In this document: in pieces, positions 35,321-44,336 of the stretch
Position numbering within the stretch: position 1 is the first letter of the stretch
Layout: each line of letters starts with the position of its first letter
NCBI GenBank assembly: GCA_026225275.1
Contig: JAMFSL010000072.1
Span: forward strand, 1 to 63,954
Direction: 5' to 3'
Source: Puia dinghuensis
GTDB lineage: Bacteria > Bacteroidota > Bacteroidia > Chitinophagales > Chitinophagaceae
DNA: 63,954 bases
Made by a program: the position numbers and the translations under genes
Notes under the pieces: generated by a model
What the model was told of the DNA's origin: nothing
What the model saw: the letters and a program-made list of their open reading frames with translations, nothing else
Database searches by the model: none

Positions 35321-36727
35321 ATGAAAAAAACATCCACTCCTTCCACTGCTCGCCGGTCATCCACGCTTTCCCGCCGGAAATTCATTGCCTCGGGCGTCAA
35401 AGCCGGCCTGGCTGCAGCCATATTCCCTGCAATCGTTCCGGCGAGCGTTTTCGGCAAATATGCCCCCAGCAACCGCATCAATGTCGGCGCCATCGGCACC
35501 GGCCGCATCTCGCGCATCCATGACCTGCCGGGCATCTGGAAATATGATCAGGCACGCATCATCGCCGTCTGCGATCTCGACTCTAACCGCGTGGAAGCCG
35601 CAAAAACGCTGATCAACGATTATTACACGAAGAAGAACGGCAAGCCCTATGACGGGGTACAGGGTTACCACGATCACCAGGAATTGCTGCTCAACAAGGA
35701 TATCGATGCAGTGGTCATCAGCACGCCGGATCACTGGCATGCGCTGACCGCCATGCATGCCGTCAGGGCAGGCAAGGACGTCTACCTGCAAAAACCTGCC
35801 AGTCTCACCATTGCCGAAGGACGGATCATGGCCGATACAGTGAAAGCATCCGGTCGGATCTTCCAGATCGGCAGTCAGCAGCGGTCTTCCTCCCAATTCC
35901 GTTATGCAGCAGAACTCGTCCGCAACGGACGCATCGGCGAATTGAAGACGGTCTATGTAGGGCTGCCCGGCGACCCCTCCGGCGATGTAGAGCCCCAAAT
36001 GCCCGTCCCAACCAACCTCAACTATGATGCCTGGCTGGGCTCTACGCCACTCGTATACTATACAGAAAAAAGAGTGCATCCCCAGGTTGGTTTCGACCGG
36101 CCGGGCTGGTTGCGTTGCGAGCAGTTCGGTGCAGGCATGATCACCGGCTGGGGCGCCCATCATATCGATTCGGCCCACTGGGGCATGGACACGGAATATA
36201 CCGGCCCTGTGGAAGTTTGGGGTCATGCCGATTTTCCCACGAAAGGACTGTGGGATGTGCATGGCATCTTCCGAACCGAGGCGATGTATGCCAATGGCGT
36301 AAAGATGGTTGTCAGCAACGAACTCCCGAATGGAATTAAATTCGAAGGCACGAAGGGCTGGATCTTTGTCACCCGCGGTGATTACCGGGTAACGGCCAGC
36401 GATCCCGTACCGGATGCCCAGGGCGTCAAACCGCTGGACGCCAGCGACCCCGCCATTATCCGGTCGGAGATCGGCCCGAACGAAATTCATTTGTATGTCA
36501 GCGATGATCAGCATGGCAACTGGCTGGACTGCATCGCATCCCGCAAAGCCCCGATCACCAATGCCGAAATCGCTCACTGGGCCTGCTCGGCCTGCCTGAT
36601 CCACCACATAGCTATGAAACTGAACAGGAAAGTATATTGGGACCCGGCTGCCGAAAAATTCAAAAACGACGACGAGGCCAACAGAATGTTATCGCGTCCG
36701 CAGCGGGCTCCGTATCTTGTGGTATAA
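35321..36727 (+). CDS. Tat-exported Gfo/Idh/MocA-family oxidoreductase
   Basis: A twin-arginine signal, LSRRKFIASG followed by a hydrophobic stretch ending PASVFG, shows export in folded form, normal for an NAD(P)-binding periplasmic member. The Rossmann domain is at about 50-180: INVGAIGTGRISRIHDLPG, then VICDLD-like VCDLDSN, VVISTPDHWHA and the catalytic-type lysine in YLQKPASLT. The C-terminal sheet domain includes GAGMITGWGAHHIDSAHWGM. Such enzymes oxidise or rearrange sugars, often via 3-keto intermediates. Its place between DUF6807 and a second oxidoreductase suggests a shared sugar pathway. Confidence 0.9.
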   Translation: MKKTSTPSTARRSSTLSRRKFIASGVKAGLAAAIFPAIVPASVFGKYAPSNRINVGAIGTGRISRIHDLPGIWKYDQARIIAVCDLDSNRVEAAKTLINDYYTKKNGKPYDGVQGYHDHQELLLNKDIDAVVISTPDHWHALTAMHAVRAGKDVYLQKPASLTIAEGRIMADTVKASGRIFQIGSQQRSSSQFRYAAELVRNGRIGELKTVYVGLPGDPSGDVEPQMPVPTNLNYDAWLGSTPLVYYTEKRVHPQVGFDRPGWLRCEQFGAGMITGWGAHHIDSAHWGMDTEYTGPVEVWGHADFPTKGLWDVHGIFRTEAMYANGVKMVVSNELPNGIKFEGTKGWIFVTRGDYRVTASDPVPDAQGVKPLDASDPAIIRSEIGPNEIHLYVSDDQHGNWLDCIASRKAPITNAEIAHWACSACLIHHIAMKLNRKVYWDPAAEKFKNDDEANRMLSRPQRAPYLVV

Positions 36728-36739
36728 TTTTGCGCACAT

Positions 36740-38188
36740 ATGACACTGAACTACCGGTTCTCCGCCGCCGCATCGTTTCTCGCTTGCATCCTGCTGCTGT
36801 CCTGCCAGGGTTCCGGCGCCAGCCATTCCGGTGACTCCACCGCCGCCCCCGTCGATTCCAATTCCGTCGCGAAGCCTGTACGGCTGATCACCCTCGATCC
36901 CGGCCATTTTCATGCTGCCCTCGTGCAGAAATCGATGTATGCCGATATCGATTCCGTTGTATCTGTCTATGCACCAGCAGGCCCGGACGTCCAATCTCAT
37001 CTCGATAAGATCAATGCCTACAATGCCCGGCCAAAAGACCCGACGCACTGGGTAGAGCATGTGTATACCGGTCCCGACTACCTGCAAAAAATGATCGCCG
37101 ATAAGGCCGGCAATACGGTGATACTGGCGGGCAACAACCGCGAAAAAACGACCTATATCATGCAGTCGCTGCAAGCCGGATTCAATGTGCTGGGCGACAA
37201 GCCGATGGTCATCGACGATTCGGCCTTCGGGCTGCTGCGCCAGGCTTTCGATACGGCTGCCGCCCATCGGCATATCCTTTATGATATCATGACTGAACGT
37301 TATGAGATCACCAGCATCCTGCAGCGTGAACTGGCGGCCATCCCGGCCATCTATGGCGTGCAGGAGAAAGGCAGTGCGGCCCATCCCGGCATCGTCGCCT
37401 CCAGTATCCACCGGTGGTATAAATATGTCTCCGGCAGCGCACTGACCCGGCCTGCCTGGTTCTTCGATGTCTCACAGCAGGGCGAAGGCATCGTCGACGT
37501 CATGAATCATCTCGTGGACCTGGTGCAATGGGCGGCTTTCCCTGATCAGACATTGGATTATACCAAAGATATCCGGGTGGATGACGCCCGGCATTGGACG
37601 ACTGACCTGACATTGTCCCAATTTAAAACGATCACCAAACTGGATACCTTTCCGGGTTTCCTTCAGAAAGCCCTGACCGGCGCGACTACCCTCCCCCGCC
37701 CGCAGGACACTGTCCTTAAAGTCTATGCCGACGGAGAAATTGACTACCGCCTCAAAGGCGTGTATGTGCGTACCACCGCTACCTGGACCTATAAGGCACC
37801 CACAGGGGCCGACGACACTTACACCTCGATGATCCGGGGCAGTAGGGCCAGTCTGCTGATCCTGCAGGACTCGGCACAGCAATATCATTCTACCTTGTAT
37901 ATCGAACCGGCAGTCGCCAGCCAGGATTACGAACAAGCGCTGACCACCGCGTTCACGTCCTTGCAGGCCAAATATCCCGGCATCAGCCTGAAGAAAGAAG
38001 GAACCCGTTGGGAAGTCGTCATCCCCGATAGCTATAAGGAAGGCCATGAATCCCACTTCGCCCGCGTGACGCAGAAGTTCCTTGAATATGTGAAGAACAA
38101 TGATATGCCGGCCTGGGAAGTGCCCAACATGATCGCTAAATATTATATCACTACTGCCGGACTTGCATTGGCCAGACGACAACATTAA
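36740..38188 (+). CDS. Lipoprotein oxidoreductase (Gfo/Idh-like with Oxidoreduct_C)
   Basis: Signal with lipobox CILLLSCQG near residue 21. The Rossmann part starts at VRLITLDPGHFHAALVQ; the second half has LGDKPMVIDDSAFGLLRQAF with the conserved lysine and an Oxidoreduct_C domain ending LEYVKNNDMPAWEVPNMIAK. The dinucleotide loop is atypical (D-P-G-H-F-H in place of a glycine-rich G-x-G-x-x-G), as usual for this subgroup. It is 12 bases after the Tat oxidoreductase and 11 before the cupin. I infer a periplasmic sugar oxidoreductase; cofactor and substrate are unknown. Confidence 0.83.
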   Translation: MTLNYRFSAAASFLACILLLSCQGSGASHSGDSTAAPVDSNSVAKPVRLITLDPGHFHAALVQKSMYADIDSVVSVYAPAGPDVQSHLDKINAYNARPKDPTHWVEHVYTGPDYLQKMIADKAGNTVILAGNNREKTTYIMQSLQAGFNVLGDKPMVIDDSAFGLLRQAFDTAAAHRHILYDIMTERYEITSILQRELAAIPAIYGVQEKGSAAHPGIVASSIHRWYKYVSGSALTRPAWFFDVSQQGEGIVDVMNHLVDLVQWAAFPDQTLDYTKDIRVDDARHWTTDLTLSQFKTITKLDTFPGFLQKALTGATTLPRPQDTVLKVYADGEIDYRLKGVYVRTTATWTYKAPTGADDTYTSMIRGSRASLLILQDSAQQYHSTLYIEPAVASQDYEQALTTAFTSLQAKYPGISLKKEGTRWEVVIPDSYKEGHESHFARVTQKFLEYVKNNDMPAWEVPNMIAKYYITTAGLALARRQH

Positions 38189-38199
38189 ACCTATCCATC

Positions 38200-39030
38200 A
38201 TGAGATCCATCCTGCTTTCCGTTGCAGCATTAGGCCTGGCCGCGGCCGCCGGCCTGCCATTCACGCACCGCCACCATGGTGCGGCCCACGCATCGGCCGG
38301 TATTGCCACTGATACGCTTGCTGCCGCAGTATCTGCCGACACCCTCTTCTCCGGCGTTCACTCCTATCCCGGCGACGAAGGGCAGGTTCTCAAAGGTGCC
38401 ACCCACGATTTGTCTTTATTAGATATCCGTACCTTCTCAATGACCCAAGGCCAATCGTTTGCCTCTTCCTCCCTTCCCGACAGCTCTGACGAACTGCTCA
38501 TCGTAAAAGAAGGTCACATGATCGTTTCCAGCTATGATAGTATTACAGGATTGGGCCCCGGCGGTGTCGCCCTTTTTAATGCCGGAGCACGCTATTCCAC
38601 TCGTAACGACGGTACAGCCACAGCTATCTTTTATCTCTTTCGCTTCCGATCCCGCTCCCTCGCAGACCGCAACCGTATTAACCAGGCGCTCAGCCATTAC
38701 CCTTTCCTCCTCGACTGGCCCGCCATCCCCGTCCAGCACACCGCCAAGGGCGAAGGCCGCCAGATCTTCAGCCAACCCACCCCCTGGCTCACCAAAATCG
38801 ATATGCACGCCACTACCCTCAATCCCGGCGAAGTCAGCCATCTGCCGCACATTCACCGGGCCGAAGAGATCATCCTCATGCGCTCCGGTCACGTGCAGAT
38901 GTACATCAATGGACACCACTACCCTGCCACCGGCGGCGACCTCGTCTTTCTCGCCTCGGGTAATCCCCATGCGCTGGAAAATACAGGCACGGAACGCTGT
39001 GAGTACTTTGCATTGCAATGGGAGCAATAG
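38200..39030 (+). CDS. Secreted bicupin protein
   Basis: Signal-like N terminus (ILLSVAALGLAAAAGLPF). Two cupin barrels: the first near 70-150 (SSDELLIVKEGHMIVSSYDS, then GPGGVALFNAG), the second near 190-270, better preserved: ATTLNPGEVSHLPHIHRAEE, followed by IILMRSGHVQMYINGHHY, AGG-like ATGGDLVFLASGNPHALEN. Metal ligands in the second cupin are visible as H-x-H (HIHRAE) and a late histidine (NPHAL). The first lacks the histidines, so it is probably structural. Last gene of the sugar operon; could isomerise or bind a sugar acid. Confidence 0.8.
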   Translation: MRSILLSVAALGLAAAAGLPFTHRHHGAAHASAGIATDTLAAAVSADTLFSGVHSYPGDEGQVLKGATHDLSLLDIRTFSMTQGQSFASSSLPDSSDELLIVKEGHMIVSSYDSITGLGPGGVALFNAGARYSTRNDGTATAIFYLFRFRSRSLADRNRINQALSHYPFLLDWPAIPVQHTAKGEGRQIFSQPTPWLTKIDMHATTLNPGEVSHLPHIHRAEEIILMRSGHVQMYINGHHYPATGGDLVFLASGNPHALENTGTERCEYFALQWEQ

Positions 39031-39158
39031 GTGAACTATCTCCCTGATGCCAACCTTATTGCGCCGATCAGAAAAAACCCCTATCCGAATAATTTTTATC
39101 CTTGATCAGACGTTAGTGCTCAGTCCGATCCACGAGAAATATGCTATAAATCCAAAAT

Positions 39159-40610
39159 ATGAAAAACGCCGTTATCCTTCTTTTACTGCTCTCCATTACG
39201 CATGCCTTTAGCCAGAAAAAAGATAAACCCCAGGAATATCCCTGGGATATCGCACATACGCTTTATACCAGCGATTCGACGGGGATCGCAGATCTGGCTT
39301 ACGGTAGTGATAAATCCGGCATCGCCTTCGTCAGACAGGATGGCACCGCGGAAAAGGAACTTGCAATACCAGGTTGTTCTTTCGGTATGGGGAAATGGAA
39401 AGGGAATATCTTGTGCTTTTATACCGATAACTTTGAAAATAAGCTAAGGAAGGAAGTCCACGCAGTGCTCGTAGATGCTAAAACGAAAACTATTATCTCG
39501 GATAAGCTAATTTATACCAATCCAACCAATAACCAGCTGGAGTTTTCCATTGGCAATGATAAAGACGGAAATTTTGGCTGTTTACTGGTTCGGATCTCCG
39601 AGTATAAAGGCAACCCGGGAAGGACTATCGGTGGATCGGAAAACAAGAAATTACAAAACACTACAGCGCTTACAGCTATATTTCTATCCGATCAGTTGGA
39701 ACCGACGCTTAAACAATTGTCCAGCGCCGCAGTTGGCGGTCAATTCTTCAACAATTTTATTGATAGCAAAGGGCAGTTGATCATCGTATCGTATGCCGCG
39801 GATCAGCTCGTGGCCGAAAAATTCGACAAGAACGGCCAACTGCTGAAAAAGTTAGCGGCGCCCGTGGACTATTTCCAAACGGATTTCGATTGGGATGACA
39901 GTTTTCGTGGCCAGTTGGATCCGGAAAATGATAATCTTCTTAGTTTCTCCATGGCACATTTGCCCAAACGGGGCAGAAAAAGCCACCTTTCTTTGTTTGT
40001 TTTCGATTTTGCCACCGGCCAGATACCGTTGCAGGAGTCAACAGAGCTCAATAAAGATTATTTCCGACAATTCAAGGATAACCCCGATCTGGTCAAAGCC
40101 AAACATTTCAAGATGGTGGAGAATCTCAAACCCGACAACATCATTTTTTGGAAGGACAAGCTGATTGTTTTCAATGAAATCAGGTACAACTATAGTGCGT
40201 CTTACAGCAACGGTTCATCGGGTGCCACCCGCTTCGACAGCGAAGGTGTGATCGTCTCCTTCTACGATAAGCAATATCATTTGGTACATCAACTCTTCCT
40301 TGATAGATACTACGAATGCTTCTTCAACATCGGGCGCGGACTCTCCTATTGCCTCCGCGATGGCAAAATACTGGCTTTCGGAAACGAACTGGCCCATGTG
40401 GCCTCCTACGGCAGTTTCTGCTATGTCATCGACCCTGAAACCTATCAACTGGAACGGAAACTGCCGGAATGGGGAGAGGCCCCGAGAATGGCTCCCGTCG
40501 ATATCAATCACATTTTCTGGTTCCGTAATAGTATCATTACGAGCCATGAAGCCAGCACGGAATTTTTTGGATACCACACCCATAACTATCTCGTCAAAGT
40601 CGACTATTAG
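39159..40610 (+). CDS. Secreted protein of unknown function
   Basis: Signal peptide VILLLLLSITHAFSQ. No family recognised. The mature 465 residues are beta-rich with aromatic and glycine turns at regular spacing: GIADLAYGSDKSGIAFV, ILCFYTDNFENK, FLSDQLEPTLKQL, VFDFATGQIPLQ, EGVIVSFYDKQYHLVHQLFL, FCYVIDPETYQLERKLPEWG. This suggests a beta-propeller, but I cannot fix the blade number. It may be a separate unit from the sugar operon, 128 bases after it; TATCCTTG at about 39100 could be its -7 box. Confidence 0.7.
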   Translation: MKNAVILLLLLSITHAFSQKKDKPQEYPWDIAHTLYTSDSTGIADLAYGSDKSGIAFVRQDGTAEKELAIPGCSFGMGKWKGNILCFYTDNFENKLRKEVHAVLVDAKTKTIISDKLIYTNPTNNQLEFSIGNDKDGNFGCLLVRISEYKGNPGRTIGGSENKKLQNTTALTAIFLSDQLEPTLKQLSSAAVGGQFFNNFIDSKGQLIIVSYAADQLVAEKFDKNGQLLKKLAAPVDYFQTDFDWDDSFRGQLDPENDNLLSFSMAHLPKRGRKSHLSLFVFDFATGQIPLQESTELNKDYFRQFKDNPDLVKAKHFKMVENLKPDNIIFWKDKLIVFNEIRYNYSASYSNGSSGATRFDSEGVIVSFYDKQYHLVHQLFLDRYYECFFNIGRGLSYCLRDGKILAFGNELAHVASYGSFCYVIDPETYQLERKLPEWGEAPRMAPVDINHIFWFRNSIITSHEASTEFFGYHTHNYLVKVDY

Positions 40611-40699
40611 CGGACGAATTCATACCTTTGTGGACGGTCAATCTTTCGAACGGCCAGAGTCTTTCAGCCTGCAGTCGATTGCCAGGAAAAACGCCGCGT

Positions 40700-41602
40700 A
40701 TGAAGCCCCAATTATTAAAAGTCCCGAAAATCCCGGCGCATTCTTTCAGCGTCCGCGAAGACCGGGATCCCTTTATCAATAATCGCTGGCACTACCATGC
40801 GGAGGTTGAGCTGATTTTTTTCCACCAGGGCACCGGCACCCAGTTTGTCGGCGATCATATCAAACGTTTTCAACCGGGCGACATTATCCTTGTAGGCTCC
40901 AACCTACCCCACTACTGGCGGTTCGACGACGTCGCCGCCGGTACTGCTCCCGTGCCTGCCGGTTCTCACCCTACCCCGGCATCCCCCGGCCCCGTCCACT
41001 CCACGGTCATCCATTTTTCAGAAAATTTCTGGGGACCCTCCTTCCTGGATCTGCCGGAAACGAAGGCCATACGCAGCCTGTTGGAAAAGGCCCGGCGCGG
41101 CATCCTCGTCAGCGCAAAGGAAGAAGAAAAGATCGCGGCACTCATAGAAAAGGTCCGCGGTGCAGAAGGAGTGGGACGCATTATCTCGCTGATCGAATGC
41201 CTGTCGGCGTTTGCCTCATCGGACAATTGGCAGATGTTATCTTCCATCGGCTTCCAACCCGATTTCTCTGAATCGGAAAACGACAGGATCAATGCCATCT
41301 ACGACTATACCTTCCGCCATTTTACGCAGCAGATCTACCTCGACGAGGTAGCCGCGGTGGTTGGTCTGGTGCCGAATTCCTTCTGCCGCTATTTCAAATC
41401 CCGCACCGGCAAGACCTACACTCAGTTCGTCACGGAGATCCGCATCGGACACGCCTGTAAACTCCTGCTCGATAACCGAATCAGTATCAAACAGCTTTGT
41501 TTTGAGAGCGGTTTCAACAATTTCACCTGCTTCCATAAAAACTTCCGGCTGATCACGGGAAAAACACCGCAGTTATATCTGAAGGAGCATCGAATCGCAT
41601 GA
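40700..41602 (+). CDS. AraC-family regulator with cupin sensor
   Basis: N-terminal cupin sensor at about 10-110 (RWHYHAEVELIFFHQGTGTQ, DIILVGSNLPHYWRFDD with ligand-type histidines), then a linker, and a two-HTH DNA-binding domain at about 200-300: IYLDEVAAVVGLVPNSFCRY with FKSRTGKTYTQFVTEIRIGH, then the second HTH CFESGFNNFTCFHKNFRLIT with GKTPQLYLKEHR. Length (300) and architecture are complete, unlike the broken AraC gene at 1143. The frame is open from 40628, but ATG 40700 gives the family start. A perfect -7 box TACCTTTG lies at 40623-40630. It may regulate the adjoining sugar genes. Confidence 0.92.
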   Translation: MKPQLLKVPKIPAHSFSVREDRDPFINNRWHYHAEVELIFFHQGTGTQFVGDHIKRFQPGDIILVGSNLPHYWRFDDVAAGTAPVPAGSHPTPASPGPVHSTVIHFSENFWGPSFLDLPETKAIRSLLEKARRGILVSAKEEEKIAALIEKVRGAEGVGRIISLIECLSAFASSDNWQMLSSIGFQPDFSESENDRINAIYDYTFRHFTQQIYLDEVAAVVGLVPNSFCRYFKSRTGKTYTQFVTEIRIGHACKLLLDNRISIKQLCFESGFNNFTCFHKNFRLITGKTPQLYLKEHRIA

Positions 41603-41639
41603 ACTTCCTGGATCATGCCCATCCATACGCTTTCTTCGA

Positions 41640-42134
41640 CTATAAACTTTCCTTCGTGCGGGACACCCAATGAGGTGGCACGATCATGCCTTGCCGCAAC
41701 AATAAATTCAATTGCCCGGTATGATGCTGCACATGACGCATATTGTAGAATAACAGTTCAAGAATACTAAGATCTTTATACTCACTGACAAACCGGTTGG
41801 TCAGTAATTCTTCGGGTGTCGACCCCGACAGCAGATCGTGGCACTTCCCACGACAGAACTTTAGATAGGCCAGTAATTCCACCTTATCATAGACCCGTTC
41901 CGGCATTACATCTTCGAATTCGGACTTCGTAAAGGGGGCGGGCGGGAAATAGTCGCTCTCTTTCGGTGTATCGGATAAATAGTAATCTAACCAATATAAC
42001 GTGTGAAACGCCTTATACCAAAACTGCGACTCTGTATTCCACAATTCATTGGGGCAAGCCGAAATCGCATTCTCCAGCATATCGATCGTCGCCCCAAACT
42101 GCTGCCATAGTAATGTATTCAATGACGAATCCAT
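41640..42134 (-). CDS. DinB-like four-helix protein
   Basis: 164 residues, no signal peptide. The DinB/YfiT-like superfamily pattern shows: an N-terminal helix, a histidine in WYKAFHTLYWLDYYLSD, and the late MRHVQHHTGQLNLLLRQG helix whose histidines complete the metal site; the E/D in between is in LSGSTPEEL. Many act as small-molecule (for example bacillithiol) transferases or have unknown roles. It is convergent with the AraC gene, 37 bases away. Confidence 0.85.
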   Translation of the reverse strand: MDSSLNTLLWQQFGATIDMLENAISACPNELWNTESQFWYKAFHTLYWLDYYLSDTPKESDYFPPAPFTKSEFEDVMPERVYDKVELLAYLKFCRGKCHDLLSGSTPEELLTNRFVSEYKDLSILELLFYNMRHVQHHTGQLNLLLRQGMIVPPHWVSRTKESL

Positions 42135-42239
42135 AAAGTCATTATTAGCTGAGTTAACACCGAAGCGGTTTGCAAGCGCGTCTTACACTCTTACACGTGC
42201 TTTATAAGTGAATTTACAAAGATTAAATAAAGAACGGCT

Positions 42240-42247
42240 TACTTTTG
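42240..42247 (+). promoter_or_regulatory. -7 box of the DUF2130 gene
   Basis: TACTTTTG fits TAnnTTTG and lies 14 bases before the ATG at 42262. No TTG is seen at -33. Confidence 0.4.
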
Positions 42248-42261
42248 CAGAAATACAGGCA

Positions 42262-43557
42262 ATGCCAACAGATATAAAATGCCCGAACTGCGGCCACTCC
42301 TTCCCTATGGAAGAGGCCGTTTCCGAAGAATATAAAAAGGACTTGCGCGATCGCATGCAAAGCTTCATCCGCGATAAGGAAAAGGAATTCCAAAAAAAGA
42401 ACGATGACTTCGCCCGAAAGGAAAAAGAATGGCTTCAGCAATCCCAGCAACAGGAAACCCAGTTCGCCACCAAACTCGAAGAAGAACGCCGCCGTATCCA
42501 GGCCACGACCGAGCAATCCCTGCGCAAATCGATCAGCAACGACTTCGAACATAAACTCCGCCTGCTGGAAGACGCCCACAAGGAAAGCGAAGAAAAATTG
42601 CGTACTTCCCGCCAGCGCGAGCTCGAATTCCTGAAAAAAGAACAGGAATTAAAAACCAGGGAAGAGGAACTGCAATTGTCCGTCCAACGACTCCTGCAGG
42701 AAGAGCGGGGAAAGCTGTCGGAAGAGATCCGGCACCTGGAAGGACAAAAAGTCGCCGCAAAAGAAACAGAGTTTCAGATGCGCCTCAAAGAACTGGAGAA
42801 ACAGTTGGAAGACCAGAAGAAGCTTGCCATTGAAATGGAACGCCGGGCAGAAGAGATGAAACGTAAGGCGGAACAAGGTTCCATGCAGTTGCAGGGTGAA
42901 GTGCAGGAACTCGCATTGGAAGAACTGCTGCGCGCCACCTTCCCCTTCGACGAGATCAGCGAAGTAGGAAAAGGCATAAGAGGCGCCGATTGTATTCAGA
43001 CCGTTCGCAATACACATGGCCAGGAGTGCGGCAAAATCATCTATGAAAGCAAACGCACGCAGACTTTCTCTCCCGAGTGGGTCGAAAAACTGAAAGCCGA
43101 TATGCGCAGCCAGGGCGCAATGGTGGCAGTCATTGTCACCCATGCGATGCCTAAGGACATGGATCATTTTGGGGAAAAGAATGGCGTCTGGGTCTGCTCG
43201 TTCGCAGAGGTGAAAGCCCTTTCCCATGTGCTGCGCGACGGCATTATTCGCGTATCCCACGCAGCCAAATCGCAAGCCAACAAGGGCGACAAGATGCACC
43301 TGCTGTACGACTATCTGACCAGCACTGAATTTGGCGAGCAATGGAAGGCCATCCGGGAAGGTTTTTTGTCCATGAAGCAATCCATTCAGCGGGAAAGGGA
43401 CACGATGGAGCGCCTCTGGAAGGCCCGGGAAAAGCAACTGGAAAAAGTATTGCTCAATGCCGCCCATATCCGGGGCTCCATTGAAGGCATTGCCGGCAAG
43501 GATGCGATAGACATCGATTTGCTGGAGGATGGCGCAGATGACCTGCTGACGGAATAA
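42262..43557 (+). CDS. DUF2130 coiled-coil protein
   Basis: A zinc-ribbon-like start (IKCPNCGHSFPMEEA) is followed by a long charged coiled coil at about 30-215, very rich in Glu, Lys, Gln and Arg. The DUF2130 domain fills about 225-400: LEELLRATFPFDEISEVGKG, GADCIQTVRNTHG, and YESKRTQTFSPEWVEKLKAD, which resembles a PD-(D/E)xK-like core. VAVIVTHAMPKDMDHF follows. Cytoplasmic; function unknown, sometimes near nucleic-acid genes. ATG 42262 (MPTDIKCPNCG) is the zinc-ribbon start; the frame is open from 42208. Confidence 0.87.
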   Translation: MPTDIKCPNCGHSFPMEEAVSEEYKKDLRDRMQSFIRDKEKEFQKKNDDFARKEKEWLQQSQQQETQFATKLEEERRRIQATTEQSLRKSISNDFEHKLRLLEDAHKESEEKLRTSRQRELEFLKKEQELKTREEELQLSVQRLLQEERGKLSEEIRHLEGQKVAAKETEFQMRLKELEKQLEDQKKLAIEMERRAEEMKRKAEQGSMQLQGEVQELALEELLRATFPFDEISEVGKGIRGADCIQTVRNTHGQECGKIIYESKRTQTFSPEWVEKLKADMRSQGAMVAVIVTHAMPKDMDHFGEKNGVWVCSFAEVKALSHVLRDGIIRVSHAAKSQANKGDKMHLLYDYLTSTEFGEQWKAIREGFLSMKQSIQRERDTMERLWKAREKQLEKVLLNAAHIRGSIEGIAGKDAIDIDLLEDGADDLLTE

Positions 43558-43560
43558 TAG

Positions 43561-43590
43561 AAAAAAAAGGACCCTCCAAAAGAGGGTCCT
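43561..43590 (-). terminator. Terminator of the lipoprotein gene
   Basis: AGGACCCTC pairs with GAGGGTCCT (43568-43590, five-base loop). On the minus strand eight T residues follow; the plus side lacks a T-run. Confidence 0.85.
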
Positions 43591-43612
43591 GAAGATCGTT
43601 CAGCTTGATGTG

Positions 43613-44251
43613 TTAACTTCTGTACGGGAATTTCCTCGATGCATTGCTCATCAGGTCATCTACTAATTTTTCGGAAGAAGACCCTACACTTCCCGAAGCT
43701 TCATAATCATACTTCCACATGAGGCCGCCGGACTTGCCATCGTGAATATTGATGGTGGTCTCTACTTTATTGGTAGATCCCCAGGCTCCTACCAGTATGC
43801 CTACGGCTACCGCAGCACCGTCAGACATCGGCTTTTCCATCCGCAGGTTGTCCTGAATGACGGCATCTACGCCCAGTATTTTGGCCAGGGCTGTCCTGTC
43901 GGTCGACTTCAGGTCCTGATACCGGATATTCGCCTGCTTCAGCAGGGCATTCGTCCTCGTAACATCCTGAAAGGTCACCGTATAATGGTACTTCTCGGAC
44001 TTCCGGAGGAGCCATCCATACATTTTATCCTGGATATTGAATCCGGTCTTCTCAGTCAAATCTTCTACCTGGTCCGCAGTCATTTTTTTCGCTTCGTTAG
44101 GACGTAACTTAATAGTGACGTCTGCCGGAAGAATGGCTACCGTCTTATGACGGGCGCGAACATCTGCAAAATCAGGGGATTTGTAAATAGTAGGGCCGCA
44201 TGCGGCAAAACAAAGGGATACCAGAACGGCAAGGGTTGCTAGGTTTTTCAT
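43613..44251 (-). CDS. Lipoprotein of the CsgG/GNA1162-like kind
   Basis: Lipobox LVSLCFAACGPT, Cys18. The mature part has TVAILPADVTIKLRPNEAKK, a KILGVDAVIQDNL segment, the short hydrophobic DGAAVAVGILVGAWGS, and VETTINIHDGKSGGLMWKYD. The order (I-L-P strand, L-G-V-D-A-V helix, beta strand reporting on a load) is that of CsgG-, DUF799- or GNA1162-type periplasmic lipoproteins. The subfamily is uncertain. It is convergent with DUF2130 and precedes nothing on its strand. No promoter box is clear in the 85-base gap before the next gene. Confidence 0.6.
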   Translation of the reverse strand: MKNLATLAVLVSLCFAACGPTIYKSPDFADVRARHKTVAILPADVTIKLRPNEAKKMTADQVEDLTEKTGFNIQDKMYGWLLRKSEKYHYTVTFQDVTRTNALLKQANIRYQDLKSTDRTALAKILGVDAVIQDNLRMEKPMSDGAAVAVGILVGAWGSTNKVETTINIHDGKSGGLMWKYDYEASGSVGSSSEKLVDDLMSNASRKFPYRS

Positions 44252-44336
44252 TAGGTAAATTTTCCGAAAAATAGTGGGGTTTCCCTGTCATCTTTCACTA
44301 TTTACGTTTATTTACTAACGTGATAAGACTAAAAAA

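Noticed and set aside
35357-36607. 416-residue open frame opposite the Tat oxidoreductase
   Set aside because: Antisense shadow of a well-supported gene.
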